Source: Pseudomonadota bacterium (lineage in GTDB: Bacteria; Pseudomonadota; Gammaproteobacteria; Steroidobacterales; Steroidobacteraceae). From it: DNA of 10,912 nucleotides. The position numbers and the translations under genes were made by a program. The notes beneath the pieces were generated by a model, which was given only the letters and a program-made list of their open reading frames with translations, did no database searches and was not told where the DNA came from. Positions 1 through 6,413 of this stretch are shown piece by piece. Each line of letters begins with the position of its first letter. The stretch's first letter is position 1. The stretch is taken from assembly GCA_003242275.1 (NCBI GenBank), contig QGUX01000103.1, positions 1-10,912 of the forward strand, given 5' to 3'.

Positions 1-17
1 ATTTGTATAAGAGCCAG
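1..17. other. Transposon-end-like or sequencing-adapter-like sequence at the left edge
   Basis: Read on the plus strand, bases 1-17 match 15 of the last 17 bases of the 19-bp Tn5 mosaic end (AGATGTGTATAAGAGACAG); the mismatches are at positions 3 and 14. The orientation is the one expected if ordinary DNA begins at base 18 and the transposon or adapter lies to the left. Two readings fit: an imperfect leftover of a transposase-type library adapter at a contig end, or the terminal inverted repeat of a natural IS50-group (IS4 family) element whose body lies outside the window. The sequence alone cannot choose between them. Either way, the left edge is probably not continuous chromosome. Confidence 0.55.
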
Positions 18-19
18 GC

Positions 20-187
20 GGGCGGCTATTCCGGCTCGATCCCGCCGCCCGCCTCCCCGGCGTGGAGCCGGTGGACCCCCTGCCCGGCGAAGGGGGACAG
101 GAGGAGGGTGCGGGCCGGCCCGCCGCCGGTGAATCCGCGGCGGGTGAGCAGCCCGCCGGCGACGCCTCGCCCGACGCCTCGCCCTGA
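20..187 (+). CDS. C-terminal tail of a gene truncated by the left edge; possibly DNA gyrase subunit A
   Basis: In the frame ending with TGA at 185-187 there are about 55 codons with G/C-rich third positions. The only stop upstream (8-10) lies inside the transposon-like bases 1-17 and so is probably not part of this gene. The peptide begins GRLFRLDPAARLPGVEPVD and then becomes an acidic Gly/Ala/Pro/Glu tail ending in a tandem DASP-DASP, encoded by two exact 12-bp copies at 161-172 and 173-184. The first part resembles the last strand of the GyrA C-terminal domain (pattern G-x-x-L-hydrophobic, then R-L-x-G-V-x-x-V) followed by the usual acidic tail, and gyrA often lies upstream of serC in gammaproteobacteria. 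The identity is inference from a short stretch. It could be an unrelated low-complexity C-terminus or non-coding DNA. Confidence 0.35.
   Translation, partial: GRLFRLDPAARLPGVEPVDPLPGEGGQEEGAGRPAAGESAAGEQPAGDASPDASP
161..184. repeat. Perfect 2 x 12-bp tandem repeat
   Basis: The unit gacgcctcgccc occurs twice with no mismatch (161-172, 173-184), directly before the TGA at 185-187. In the proposed reading frame it encodes DASP twice. A short in-frame duplication like this is common in disordered protein tails and mildly supports that frame being coding. Confidence 0.8.
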
Positions 188-256
188 GGGTGCTGCGGTC
201 GGCGCGCACCGGCCATCCGGGGGTGCAGCGGGCGCGGGCGGACCTGGCGGGCGGGC
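188..256. other. Intergenic gap between converging reading frames
   Basis: This 69-base GC-rich gap lies between the stop of the truncated plus-strand tail (187) and the stop of the hydroxylase gene on the minus strand (257). It holds an imperfect hairpin at 206-226 (outer GCA/TGC, inner CCGG/CCGG around a CCAT loop) that might slow polymerase from either side, but no T-run follows it on either strand. I do not call it a terminator. Confidence 0.4.
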
Positions 257-937
257 TCAGGTGTCGGCCCACATCCTCAGCAGGTTGTGGTACACGCCCG
301 TGAGCTGCAGCGTCGAGGGATGCGCTGGCGATTCCTGCATCAGCCGCTGGATGGCCGTGTCCATGTCGAACAGCAGCGCGCGCTGCGCATCCTCGCGCAC
401 CATGCTCTGGATCCAGAAGAACGAGGCGACGCGTGCACCCCGCGTCACCGGGTTGACCCGGTGCAGGCTGCTCGCGGGATAGAGCACCATGTGGCCGGCC
501 GGCAGCTTCACCGCGTGGGCGCCGTAGGTGTCCTCGATCACCAGCTCGCCGCCGTCGTACTCCCCGGGCCCGGACAGGAACAGCGTGGCCGACAGGTCGG
601 TGCGCACGCGATGTGGCGTGCCGCGCACCATGCGCACGGCATTGTCCACGTGCAGCCCGAAGGACTGGCCGCCGGCATAGCGGTTGAACAGCGGCGGGAA
701 CACCTTCAGCGGCAGTGCCGCCGACACGAAGCGCGGATTGCGCTCCAGCGCGGCCAGGATCATCTCGCCCAGCCTGCGGGCGACCGGCGAGTCCTCGGGG
801 ATCTGCTGGTTGTCCTTGGCGCGCGCCGACTGGTGGCCGGCGGTGACGCGCCCGTCCACCCAGGTGGCGGTTTCCAGCAGCTCGCGCGCCTCGCGCAACT
901 GGGCATCCTGCAGGACTTCGGGAACCGTGATGATCAT
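257..937 (-). CDS. piuC: PKHD-type Fe(II)/2-oxoglutarate-dependent hydroxylase (PiuC/YbiX family)
   Basis: The product has 226 residues, the usual length for this family. It is a cytoplasmic non-haem iron dioxygenase with the double-stranded beta-helix prolyl-4-hydroxylase fold. The iron ligands are visible: H96 and D98 in GLHVD, and H159 in SSLHRV. R169 is placed to bind 2-oxoglutarate. The spacing (96/98/159/169) is the same as I know for E. coli YbiX. Family members sit beside catecholate siderophore receptors (fiu-ybiX in E. coli, piuA-piuC in Pseudomonas), and here the gene follows such a receptor by 56 bases on the same strand, so the two are probably co-transcribed and iron-regulated. 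The true substrate of PiuC/YbiX proteins is not firmly established; a role in processing the imported siderophore or adapting to iron shortage is inference. The ATG at 937 has a GAGG-type ribosome site about 10 bases upstream. Confidence 0.93.
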   Translation of the reverse strand: MIITVPEVLQDAQLREARELLETATWVDGRVTAGHQSARAKDNQQIPEDSPVARRLGEMILAALERNPRFVSAALPLKVFPPLFNRYAGGQSFGLHVDNAVRMVRGTPHRVRTDLSATLFLSGPGEYDGGELVIEDTYGAHAVKLPAGHMVLYPASSLHRVNPVTRGARVASFFWIQSMVREDAQRALLFDMDTAIQRLMQESPAHPSTLQLTGVYHNLLRMWADT

Positions 938-954
938 CGCGATGGGGCCTCATT

Positions 955-981
955 GCCGGCCGCCGGCCTGCGGCGGCTGGT
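955..981 (-). other. GC-rich inverted repeat between receptor and hydroxylase genes
   Basis: In the 56-base gap between the receptor stop (994) and the hydroxylase start (937), GCCGCC at 959-964 pairs with GGCGGC at 972-977 around a 7-base loop. In the minus-strand transcript the core is 6 G:C pairs, with a possible 2-bp extension beyond a mismatch. It ends just upstream of the hydroxylase ribosome site (complement of 948-951). It could protect the 3' end of the receptor message or tune translation of the second gene. There is no U-run, so it is not a typical terminator. Chance formation in such GC-rich DNA is possible. Confidence 0.35.
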
Positions 982-993
982 GTCCAGGAGTGG

Positions 994-3306
994 CTAGAAG
1001 CTGAGGTTGGCCGAAAGCACCACCGAACGTGCTTCACCCGGCGTCGCCCAGGCCAGCCGCTGCGTGCGCAGCCTCGTCAGGTACTGCTTGTCGAACAGGT
1101 TGTTGACGTTGAGTTGCAGGCGCAGGCCGCGGTTGACGGCGTAGCTGGCCATGGCCCGGTGCACCACATGGCCGCCCACCGTCGGCAGCGGACCCTCCGG
1201 GTTGGCGGCGGAGTGCTGCTGGATCCAGACCCGGCCCTGCCAGGTGAGGCCAAAGCCGAACTGGATGCCGCGCGCGATGTCCCAGGTGGTCCACAGGCTG
1301 GCGGCGTGCCTGGGCGTGTTGGTCAGCGGGTCCCCGCGCGTGTAGTCCCGCCCGTTGCCGGCAAGGAAGTCCGACGCGCCCTGCAGCACCTCGCTGTCGA
1401 GGTAGGTGTAGTTGGCGAAGATGCTCCATTGGGGCAGGATGCGGCCGGCCAGCCCCAGCACCACCGAATCCACGCGCGCGCTGCCGTCCAGCACCTCCTG
1501 GCCGGAGGGGTTGTCGGGATTGCCCGGGTCGTCGACGCGATAGTTGGTGCGTTCGTTGCGCGCTACCGCCGCGGTCAGCGACAGGCGGCCGTCCAGTGCG
1601 TCCCACTTCACGCCGAGCTCGATGCTCTCGGCCTCCTCGGGATCGACATTGCAGTTGTCCAGCGCGCAGCTCCCGTTCACCGTGGCCACCGACGGGGTCT
1701 GCGAATTGCCGTAGGCAAGGTAGATGCTCGACAGCGGCGTGGGCTTGAACACCAGTCCCGCGCGATAGGAGAACAGCGTGGCGTCGTTCGACAGCGGTCC
1801 GGCCGGCTCCGGTGGGTCGCCGCTGGCGGGCGTGGGCCAGGCGACCTGCTGGAAGTCCGCCTCGTTGCGCTCGATGCGCACACCCGCGTTGAGCGACCAG
1901 CGTGGTGAGAACTGGACGTTGTCGAACACGTACAGCGCGCGGTTGTCCAGCTCGCCCTCCAGGGTCTGGTTGACGATGAAGTTGACCGGGCCGGTGTAGG
2001 GCACTGCCGAGGGGTTGGCGATGGTGGTGCGCGGCAGCACCGGGTTGGGCGTGGCGCCCCCGGGGTTGCGCAGCGAGTTGCCGGAGCGGCGGAAGTAGTT
2101 CTCGCTCGAGATCGCCATGCCTGCGACCAGCGTGTGTTGCGCAGGCCCGGTGCTGAAGATCGACGTGAGGTCGGCCTGCGTCATCAGGAGGCGGTTGCGG
2201 GTGTCGCGCGTGGTGCCGCGCGGGCCGGAGGGCTGGTACTCGCCGGGCTGCAGCGGCGCCTGGCCGGCGGGCGTGGGACAGGTGTCCGCCAGCCCGGCAT
2301 TGGAGGGCGAGGTGCCGTCGGCAAGGCAGAAGGATCCCTGCGGCGGATCGACCACGAGGAACTGGTCGGTCTGCTGCCAGCGCGTCTGGCTGCGCAGCGA
2401 CAGCGATTCGCCGGCGAAGTGGTCCAGCGTCAGCGTGACGGCGTCGGTGTCGATGACCTGCCGGTCCACGTTGGCATAGCCAAAGTAGCTCTCGCGCCGT
2501 GCCCCGGGCAGGATCCGCCCGTCCCACGTGGGCACGCCGTACTGCGGCGTGTTGCGGTCGTGCTGGTGCAGGTACGACAGCGAGCCCGAGGTGGCGGTGC
2601 CCAGGCCGAAGGCCAGCGACGGGGCCACGCCCCAGCGCCTGTTCTTCTCCACCTCGCGGTCGGGTACGTCATTGCGGTGGCCCATCACGTTCAGGCGCAC
2701 GGCGGTCGTCGCGCCGAGCTGGTGGTTGAAGTCGCCGGCGATGCGCGTGTAGTCATCCGTGCCCGCGCCCAGGGTCACGTTGTCGAAGTCGCCGAGGCGC
2801 GCGCTCTTGCTGACCAGGTTGATCGTCCCCCCGACCGCGCCGGCGCCGGAGTACACGGAATTGGCACCGCTGACCACCTCCACCTGTTCGAGGTTGAAGG
2901 CGTCCGAGCGCGTGTACTGGGCGCTGTCGCGGAAGCCGTCGATGGTGACGTCGTTGCTGCCGGCGAAGCCGCGCAGGTTGATGGAATCACCATAGCCGCC
3001 CCCGCCTTCGCCGGCGCCGAAGGTGATGCCCGGCACCGTCGAGAGGATGTCGCGCAGCGACAGCATGTTCTGCTGCTCGATGGTTTCCGCGGTGACCACG
3101 GTGATGGTCTGCGGCGTGTCGAGCAGCGGGGCGGTGTACTTGGGCGAGGAGGCCTGCTCGACACGGGTGCCGTCTTCTTCCCCGCGCACGGTGACCTTGC
3201 CGAGCTGGGGGGCGGGCTCGGCCGCCGGAGCCTGGGTGGAGGCGGCGCACAGGGCGGTGGCGACGGCAATGGCAATGGCAGGCCGGGGTTCGGGATTCTT
3301 GTTCAT
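994..3306 (-). CDS. TonB-dependent siderophore receptor, catecholate type (Fiu/PiuA-like)
   Basis: This 770-residue outer-membrane receptor imports ferric siderophores using energy passed on by TonB. Residues 1-28 form a signal peptide (hydrophobic AIAIAVATALCAA, AxA site before A29). A TonB-box-like KVTVRG lies at 37-42. The plug domain spans about 56-170 and contains DTPQTITVV, LRDILSTVPGITF, INLRGF, a DGFRD segment and GAVGGTINLVSK. The rest is the beta-barrel, which ends in NVNNLFDKQY and a C-terminal Phe, as expected for an outer-membrane barrel. Two cysteine pairs (C327/C343 and C547/C552) lie in likely surface loops and may form disulfides. The plug resembles Fiu-type receptors, and the hydroxylase gene downstream supports the PiuA/Fiu assignment; the exact siderophore cannot be read from sequence. 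An AAGGA ribosome site lies 13 bases before the ATG, a rather long spacing. Transcription probably starts from the Fur-type divergent region beyond 3340. Confidence 0.93.
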   Translation of the reverse strand: MNKNPEPRPAIAIAVATALCAASTQAPAAEPAPQLGKVTVRGEEDGTRVEQASSPKYTAPLLDTPQTITVVTAETIEQQNMLSLRDILSTVPGITFGAGEGGGGYGDSINLRGFAGSNDVTIDGFRDSAQYTRSDAFNLEQVEVVSGANSVYSGAGAVGGTINLVSKSARLGDFDNVTLGAGTDDYTRIAGDFNHQLGATTAVRLNVMGHRNDVPDREVEKNRRWGVAPSLAFGLGTATSGSLSYLHQHDRNTPQYGVPTWDGRILPGARRESYFGYANVDRQVIDTDAVTLTLDHFAGESLSLRSQTRWQQTDQFLVVDPPQGSFCLADGTSPSNAGLADTCPTPAGQAPLQPGEYQPSGPRGTTRDTRNRLLMTQADLTSIFSTGPAQHTLVAGMAISSENYFRRSGNSLRNPGGATPNPVLPRTTIANPSAVPYTGPVNFIVNQTLEGELDNRALYVFDNVQFSPRWSLNAGVRIERNEADFQQVAWPTPASGDPPEPAGPLSNDATLFSYRAGLVFKPTPLSSIYLAYGNSQTPSVATVNGSCALDNCNVDPEEAESIELGVKWDALDGRLSLTAAVARNERTNYRVDDPGNPDNPSGQEVLDGSARVDSVVLGLAGRILPQWSIFANYTYLDSEVLQGASDFLAGNGRDYTRGDPLTNTPRHAASLWTTWDIARGIQFGFGLTWQGRVWIQQHSAANPEGPLPTVGGHVVHRAMASYAVNRGLRLQLNVNNLFDKQYLTRLRTQRLAWATPGEARSVVLSANLSF

Positions 3307-3341
3307 CGGGGCCGGGACGTCCTTGGAGAGGGGTGGGGCAG

Positions 3342-3370
3342 ATGCTAGGACCGTCCCATCACAGATGCAA
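3342..3370 (-). promoter_or_regulatory. Candidate sigma-70 promoter of the siderophore receptor gene
   Basis: On the minus strand, TTGCAT (complement of 3365-3370) serves as -35 and TAGCAT (complement of 3342-3347) as -10, with exactly 17 bases between them. Transcription would begin near 3335, leaving a leader of about 29 bases before the ATG at 3306. The -35 element overlaps the Fur-like palindrome, as expected for iron repression. Confidence 0.5.
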
Positions 3371-3385
3371 ACAATTCTTATTTGC
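3367..3385. promoter_or_regulatory. Fur-box-like palindrome shared by receptor and tonB promoters
   Basis: On the minus strand the 19 bases read GCAAATAAGAATTGTTTGC. The GCAAA/TTTGC arms are exact, and 11 of 19 positions match the classical Fur consensus GATAATGATAATCATTATC. It is a conspicuous A/T-rich island in otherwise GC-rich DNA, between two divergent iron-uptake genes, and it overlaps the -35 elements of both. Fur with Fe(II) binding here would repress both genes together. The assignment rests on motif likeness and context. Confidence 0.6.
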
Positions 3386-3410
3386 GAAGGTGAACAGGAC
3401 TTGTTCTAAT
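3382..3410 (+). promoter_or_regulatory. Candidate sigma-70 promoter of tonB
   Basis: TTGCGA (3382-3387) and TCTAAT (3405-3410, 5 of 6 consensus) are separated by 17 bases, and TGT just before the -10 makes it an extended -10 promoter. It is the best promoter match in the window. Its start point would fall about 3416-3418, immediately before the tonB ATG at 3419. The -35 overlaps the right arm of the Fur-like site. Confidence 0.65.
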
Positions 3411-3418
3411 ACGCATTC

Positions 3419-4069
3419 ATGGGTCTGTTGTGTTCCGATGCTTCGTCGCTCGCCGGCCGGCTCGGCAGCCGGGGCGCGGCGCTGGCGATCATCAGCGGCC
3501 TGCACCTGGCCGCGGCGGCGGCGCTGCTGCACATGGACGTCCGGCCCGCGGAACCCGAACCCCTTCACGCCATCCAGGCGGTGCTGTTGACCGCCGACCA
3601 GCCACAGGAGACCCGGCCGCAGCTCGAAGTGGAGCTGAAGCTGCCGGACATCGAGTTGCCCCAGGTCCGCGTGCAGGCGAAGTGGGCGCCGCCACCCGCC
3701 GCATTGCAGGCTCCGGTGACGCACGAGCCGGCACGGCCGGCCGTCCCGCAGGCGGCACCTGCCGCAGGCACCGAGGCGCTGGTGGAACTGGAGGCAGCGG
3801 ATTATCTCGAGCGGGTGGAACCGCGCTATCCGCCCGCGGCCCGGCGCGCACGCGTCCAGGGCACCGTGTACCTGCGCGTCATCATCGGCACCGACGGCCG
3901 CCCGCGGGAGGTTCGCGTGGAGCGCAGCAGCGGCCACGAGGTGCTCGACGCCGCCGCGCGTGCCGCGGTGGAAAAGTGGCTGTTCCGCCCCTATCGCGAG
4001 AACGGCGTGGCGCGGATGGCCACCGTCATCGTGCCCGTGGAGTTCTCGATCTCCTCGCGCCGCGGCTGA
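3419..4069 (+). CDS. tonB: Energy transducer TonB
   Basis: The 216-residue protein anchors in the inner membrane and passes proton-motive force to outer-membrane receptors. A short cytoplasmic start is followed by one membrane segment at about 19-38 ([18 protein letters not shown]). Residues 40-120 form a periplasmic linker rich in Pro and Ala, without the long EP/KP repeats of E. coli TonB. The C-terminal TonB domain is at about 124-212, with [19 protein letters not shown] (conserved YP at 137-138) and a [13 protein letters not shown] segment. Its partners ExbB and ExbD are not in the window. It lies divergent to the receptor gene and shares its Fur-like site, so it is probably a dedicated, iron-regulated TonB. 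The ATG at 3419 has no Shine-Dalgarno sequence, and the likely transcription start is within a few bases of it, so the message may be leaderless. No later start keeps the membrane segment intact. Confidence 0.92.
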   Translation: MGLLCSDASSLAGRLGSRGAALAIISGLHLAAAAALLHMDVRPAEPEPLHAIQAVLLTADQPQETRPQLEVELKLPDIELPQVRVQAKWAPPPAALQAPVTHEPARPAVPQAAPAAGTEALVELEAADYLERVEPRYPPAARRARVQGTVYLRVIIGTDGRPREVRVERSSGHEVLDAAARAAVEKWLFRPYRENGVARMATVIVPVEFSISSRRG

Positions 4070-4075
4070 AAGGCA

Positions 4076-4095
4076 CGCGCATAAGTCCATGCGCG
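4076..4095. repeat. Perfect 7-bp inverted repeat between tonB and serC
   Basis: CGCGCAT (4076-4082) and ATGCGCG (4089-4095) are exact complements around the 6-base loop AAGTCC, starting 6 bases after the tonB stop. The hairpin could help end tonB transcription, although AAACGG rather than a T-run follows. Its right edge touches the place where a serC -35 would lie, so an operator role is also possible. The function is not established. Confidence 0.5.
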
Positions 4096-4114
4096 AAACG
4101 GCCCCTGGGCCTGC

Positions 4115-4123
4115 TGCTAGAAT
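4115..4123 (+). promoter_or_regulatory. Candidate extended -10 promoter for the serC operon
   Basis: TGCTAGAAT combines a TGn extension (4115-4117) with TAGAAT (4118-4123, 5 of 6 consensus). No good -35 lies 17 bases upstream (GAAACG), which is tolerated in extended -10 promoters. Transcription would start near 4130, giving a leader of about 20 bases before the GTG at 4150. Confidence 0.5.
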
Positions 4124-4139
4124 GGCGGCCCATTTCTGC

Positions 4140-4144
4140 AGGGA
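4140..4144 (+). promoter_or_regulatory. Ribosome binding site that fixes the serC start
   Basis: AGGGA lies 5 bases before the GTG at 4150. This supports GTG as the start of serC, although the reading frame stays open far upstream through tonB in another frame. Confidence 0.7.
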
Positions 4145-4149
4145 TCATC

Positions 4150-5232
4150 GTGCGCGTCTTCAACTTTTCGGCCGGCCCGGCCATGTTGCCTTTTCCTGTC
4201 CTGGAACAGGTGCGCGAGGAGCTGCCCGACTGGCAGGGCAGCGGCATGTCGGTGATGGAGGTCAGCCACCGCGGCAAGGCGTTCATCAGGGTGGCCGAGG
4301 AGGCCGAGGCCGACCTGCGTGAGCTGCTGTCGATTCCGTCCGACTACAAGGTGCTGTTCCTCTCCGGCGGCGCCACCGGGCAGTTCGCCGCCATACCGCT
4401 GAACCTGGCGACCTGGGCGTCCACGGTCGACTACGTGAACACGGGGTCGTGGTCGAAGAAGGCCATCGGCGAGGCCCGCACCTTCTGCAGTCGCGTTCAC
4501 GTGGTGGCCGATGCGAAGGACTCGAACTACTCCAGCGTGCCGCCGCAATCGGAGTGGAACTGCTCGCCCGACGCGGCCTATCTGCACTACACGCCCAACG
4601 AGACCATCGGCGGCGTGGAGTTTCCCTTCGTGCCTGAAACGGGCGACGTGCCGCTGGTGGCGGACTTCTCCTCGACCATCCTGTCGCGTCCGCTGGACGT
4701 GACGCGCTTCGGGCTGATCTACGCCGGTGCGCAGAAGAACATCGGGCCGGCGGGACTGACCATCGTGATCGTGCGCGAGGACCTCCTGGGCCGTGCGCGT
4801 CCGGCCACCCCGTCGATCTGGAACTACCAGAAGATGGCCGCGGATGGATCGATGTCGAACACGCCGCCCACCTTCTCCTGGTACGTGGCGGGACTGGTGT
4901 TCCGCTGGATCCGGCAGCAGGGCGGCCTGGCGGCGATGGGCGAGCGCAACCGCGCCAAGGCGGCGAAGCTGTATGCCGCCATCGACGCCTCGCCGTTCTA
5001 CTCCAATCCGGTCGATCCCGCGTGCCGCTCGTGGATGAACGTGCCGTTCACGCTCGCCAGGCCCGAGCTGGACAAGACCTTCCTGGCCGAGGCGGAGAAG
5101 GCCGGCCTGACCAACCTCGCCGGCCACCGCTCCGTCGGCGGCATGCGCGCGAGCATCTACAACGCCATGCCGCCCGAGGGCGTGGATGCCCTGATCGACT
5201 TCATGCGGGAGTTCGAGCGTCGCCATGGCTGA
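4150..5232 (+). CDS. serC: Phosphoserine aminotransferase
   Basis: SerC is a PLP enzyme that transfers the amino group from glutamate to 3-phosphohydroxypyruvate, giving phosphoserine (second step of serine synthesis). It also acts on the matching pyridoxine-pathway intermediate in many bacteria. The 360-residue length matches the family. The start [13 protein letters not shown] is the typical SerC N-terminus. SHRGKAF carries the substrate-binding R41, GGATGQF (about residues 74-80) binds the cofactor phosphate, and K196 in AQKNIGPAG is the PLP lysine (K198 in E. coli). The C-terminal [16 protein letters not shown] is also characteristic. Translation starts at GTG with a good ribosome site; the open frame extending upstream to 3430 only shadows tonB. 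Its end overlaps serA by 8 bases, so translation of the two is probably coupled. It heads the operon. Confidence 0.97.
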   Translation: MRVFNFSAGPAMLPFPVLEQVREELPDWQGSGMSVMEVSHRGKAFIRVAEEAEADLRELLSIPSDYKVLFLSGGATGQFAAIPLNLATWASTVDYVNTGSWSKKAIGEARTFCSRVHVVADAKDSNYSSVPPQSEWNCSPDAAYLHYTPNETIGGVEFPFVPETGDVPLVADFSSTILSRPLDVTRFGLIYAGAQKNIGPAGLTIVIVREDLLGRARPATPSIWNYQKMAADGSMSNTPPTFSWYVAGLVFRWIRQQGGLAAMGERNRAKAAKLYAAIDASPFYSNPVDPACRSWMNVPFTLARPELDKTFLAEAEKAGLTNLAGHRSVGGMRASIYNAMPPEGVDALIDFMREFERRHG

Positions 5233-6406
5233 AAGATTCCGCATCCTGACGCTCAACAACATCAGCACGCGGGGGCTCGAGCGCCTGCCGCGCGAGCGCT
5301 ACGAGGTGGCATCGGGGATCGAGCGTCCCGATGCCGTGCTGGTGCGCTCGGCCGACATGCACAAGATGGAAATCCCGCCGTCGGTGCTGGCCGTGGCGCG
5401 TGCCGGCGCGGGCACCAACAACATCCCGGAGGCGGCGCTGTCGGCGCGCGGCATCCCGGTGTTCAACGCACCCGGCGCCAATGCCAATGCGGTGAAGGAG
5501 CTGGTCATCGCCAGCCTGTTCCTCGCGGCGCGCAACATCTGCGCGGCGTGGCAGTTCGCGCGCGCGCAGACCGGCGATGACGCGGCCATCGATGCCGCGG
5601 TGGAGAAGGGCAAGAAGAACTTCGTGGGCTTCGAACTGCCGGGACGCACGCTGGGCGTGATCGGGCTGGGTGCCATCGGCGTGGAAGTTGCCAACGCCGC
5701 GCTGGCGCTGGGCATGAAGGTGCTGGGATACGACCCGCAGATCACCGTGCGGCGCGCCTGGGAGTTGTCGTCGAGCGTGCAGCAGGCCACCTCGCTCGAC
5801 GACCTGTTCGCGCGCAGCGACGTGGTCACCGTGCACGTGCCGCTCAACGACGCCACGCGCGGCCTCGTCAATGCCTCGCGCATCGCGCTGATGCCCAAGG
5901 GCGGCGTGGTGCTTAATTTCGCGCGCGGCGCCATCGTGGATTCCGCCGCGGTGATCGCCGCGCTCGACGCCGGCCACCTGCACGCCTACGTGTGCGACTT
6001 CCCCGCCAATGCGCTCAAGGACCATCCGAAGGTGGTGACGCTGCCGCACCTGGGCGCCTCCACGGTCGAGGCCGAGGAGAACTGCGCGGTGATGGCGGTG
6101 GAACAGCTGCGCGACTTCCTCGAGAACGGCAACATCCGCAACTCGGTGAACTTTCCCGAGGCAGTGATGCCGCGCGTGCCGGGTACCACGCGGCTGGTGA
6201 TCGCCAACAGCAACGTGCCCAACATGGTGGGCCAGATCTCCACGCGCCTGGCCGAGGCCGGCGTGAACATCGCGGACCTGCTGAACAAGTCGCGCGGCGA
6301 GTACGCCTACACGCTGATCGATGCCGATGGTGCCGTCGACGCGGCCACCTTCGAGGCCGTGCGTGGCATCGAGGGCGTGCTGTCGGCGCGCCTGATCACG
6401 GGCTGA
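5225..6406 (+). CDS. serA: D-3-phosphoglycerate dehydrogenase, short ACT-domain type
   Basis: The enzyme oxidises 3-phosphoglycerate to 3-phosphohydroxypyruvate with NAD, the first step of serine synthesis, which feeds SerC. The 393-residue form has an N-terminal catalytic half, a Rossmann NAD domain with [20 protein letters not shown] (from about 140), and a C-terminal ACT domain (about 320-393, [17 protein letters not shown] onward) that usually senses serine. R234 (NFARGAIVD) and H275 (LPHLGAST) match the catalytic Arg and His of the D-2-hydroxyacid dehydrogenases. The usual catalytic Glu between them is not obvious: the segment reads [13 protein letters not shown], with N262 at the expected place. 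The gene overlaps serC by 8 bases and is followed after 7 bases by pheA. The adjacent serC makes the role in serine synthesis very likely. The lack of the Glu leaves some doubt about the mechanism. Confidence 0.93.
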   Translation: MAERFRILTLNNISTRGLERLPRERYEVASGIERPDAVLVRSADMHKMEIPPSVLAVARAGAGTNNIPEAALSARGIPVFNAPGANANAVKELVIASLFLAARNICAAWQFARAQTGDDAAIDAAVEKGKKNFVGFELPGRTLGVIGLGAIGVEVANAALALGMKVLGYDPQITVRRAWELSSSVQQATSLDDLFARSDVVTVHVPLNDATRGLVNASRIALMPKGGVVLNFARGAIVDSAAVIAALDAGHLHAYVCDFPANALKDHPKVVTLPHLGASTVEAEENCAVMAVEQLRDFLENGNIRNSVNFPEAVMPRVPGTTRLVIANSNVPNMVGQISTRLAEAGVNIADLLNKSRGEYAYTLIDADGAVDAATFEAVRGIEGVLSARLITG

Positions 6407-6413
6407 AGGCGCG

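Noticed and set aside
206..226. Hairpin as a transcription terminator between converging genes
   Set aside because: The stem is imperfect with a GGG bulge, and no T-run follows on either strand.
287..997. Long plus-strand open frame opposite the hydroxylase gene
   Set aside because: It is antisense to a clear PiuC protein, is rich in Arg/His/Gly without domain motifs, and arises from high-GC third positions.
2134..3348. 404-codon plus-strand open frame opposite the receptor gene
   Set aside because: The composition is repetitive Arg/Val/Ala/Gly with no recognisable motif, and it is fully covered by the well-supported receptor on the other strand.
3425..3445. Lipobox-like LLC at residues 3-5 of TonB
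   Set aside because: There is no basic N-region or hydrophobic stretch before the cysteine; the real membrane segment is further on, so this is not a lipoprotein signal.
3430..4149. In-frame upstream extension of serC, giving a 600-residue fusion
   Set aside because: This part overlaps tonB in another frame and reads as Arg/Gly/Ala-rich noise. SerC homology begins at the GTG at 4150, which has its own ribosome site.
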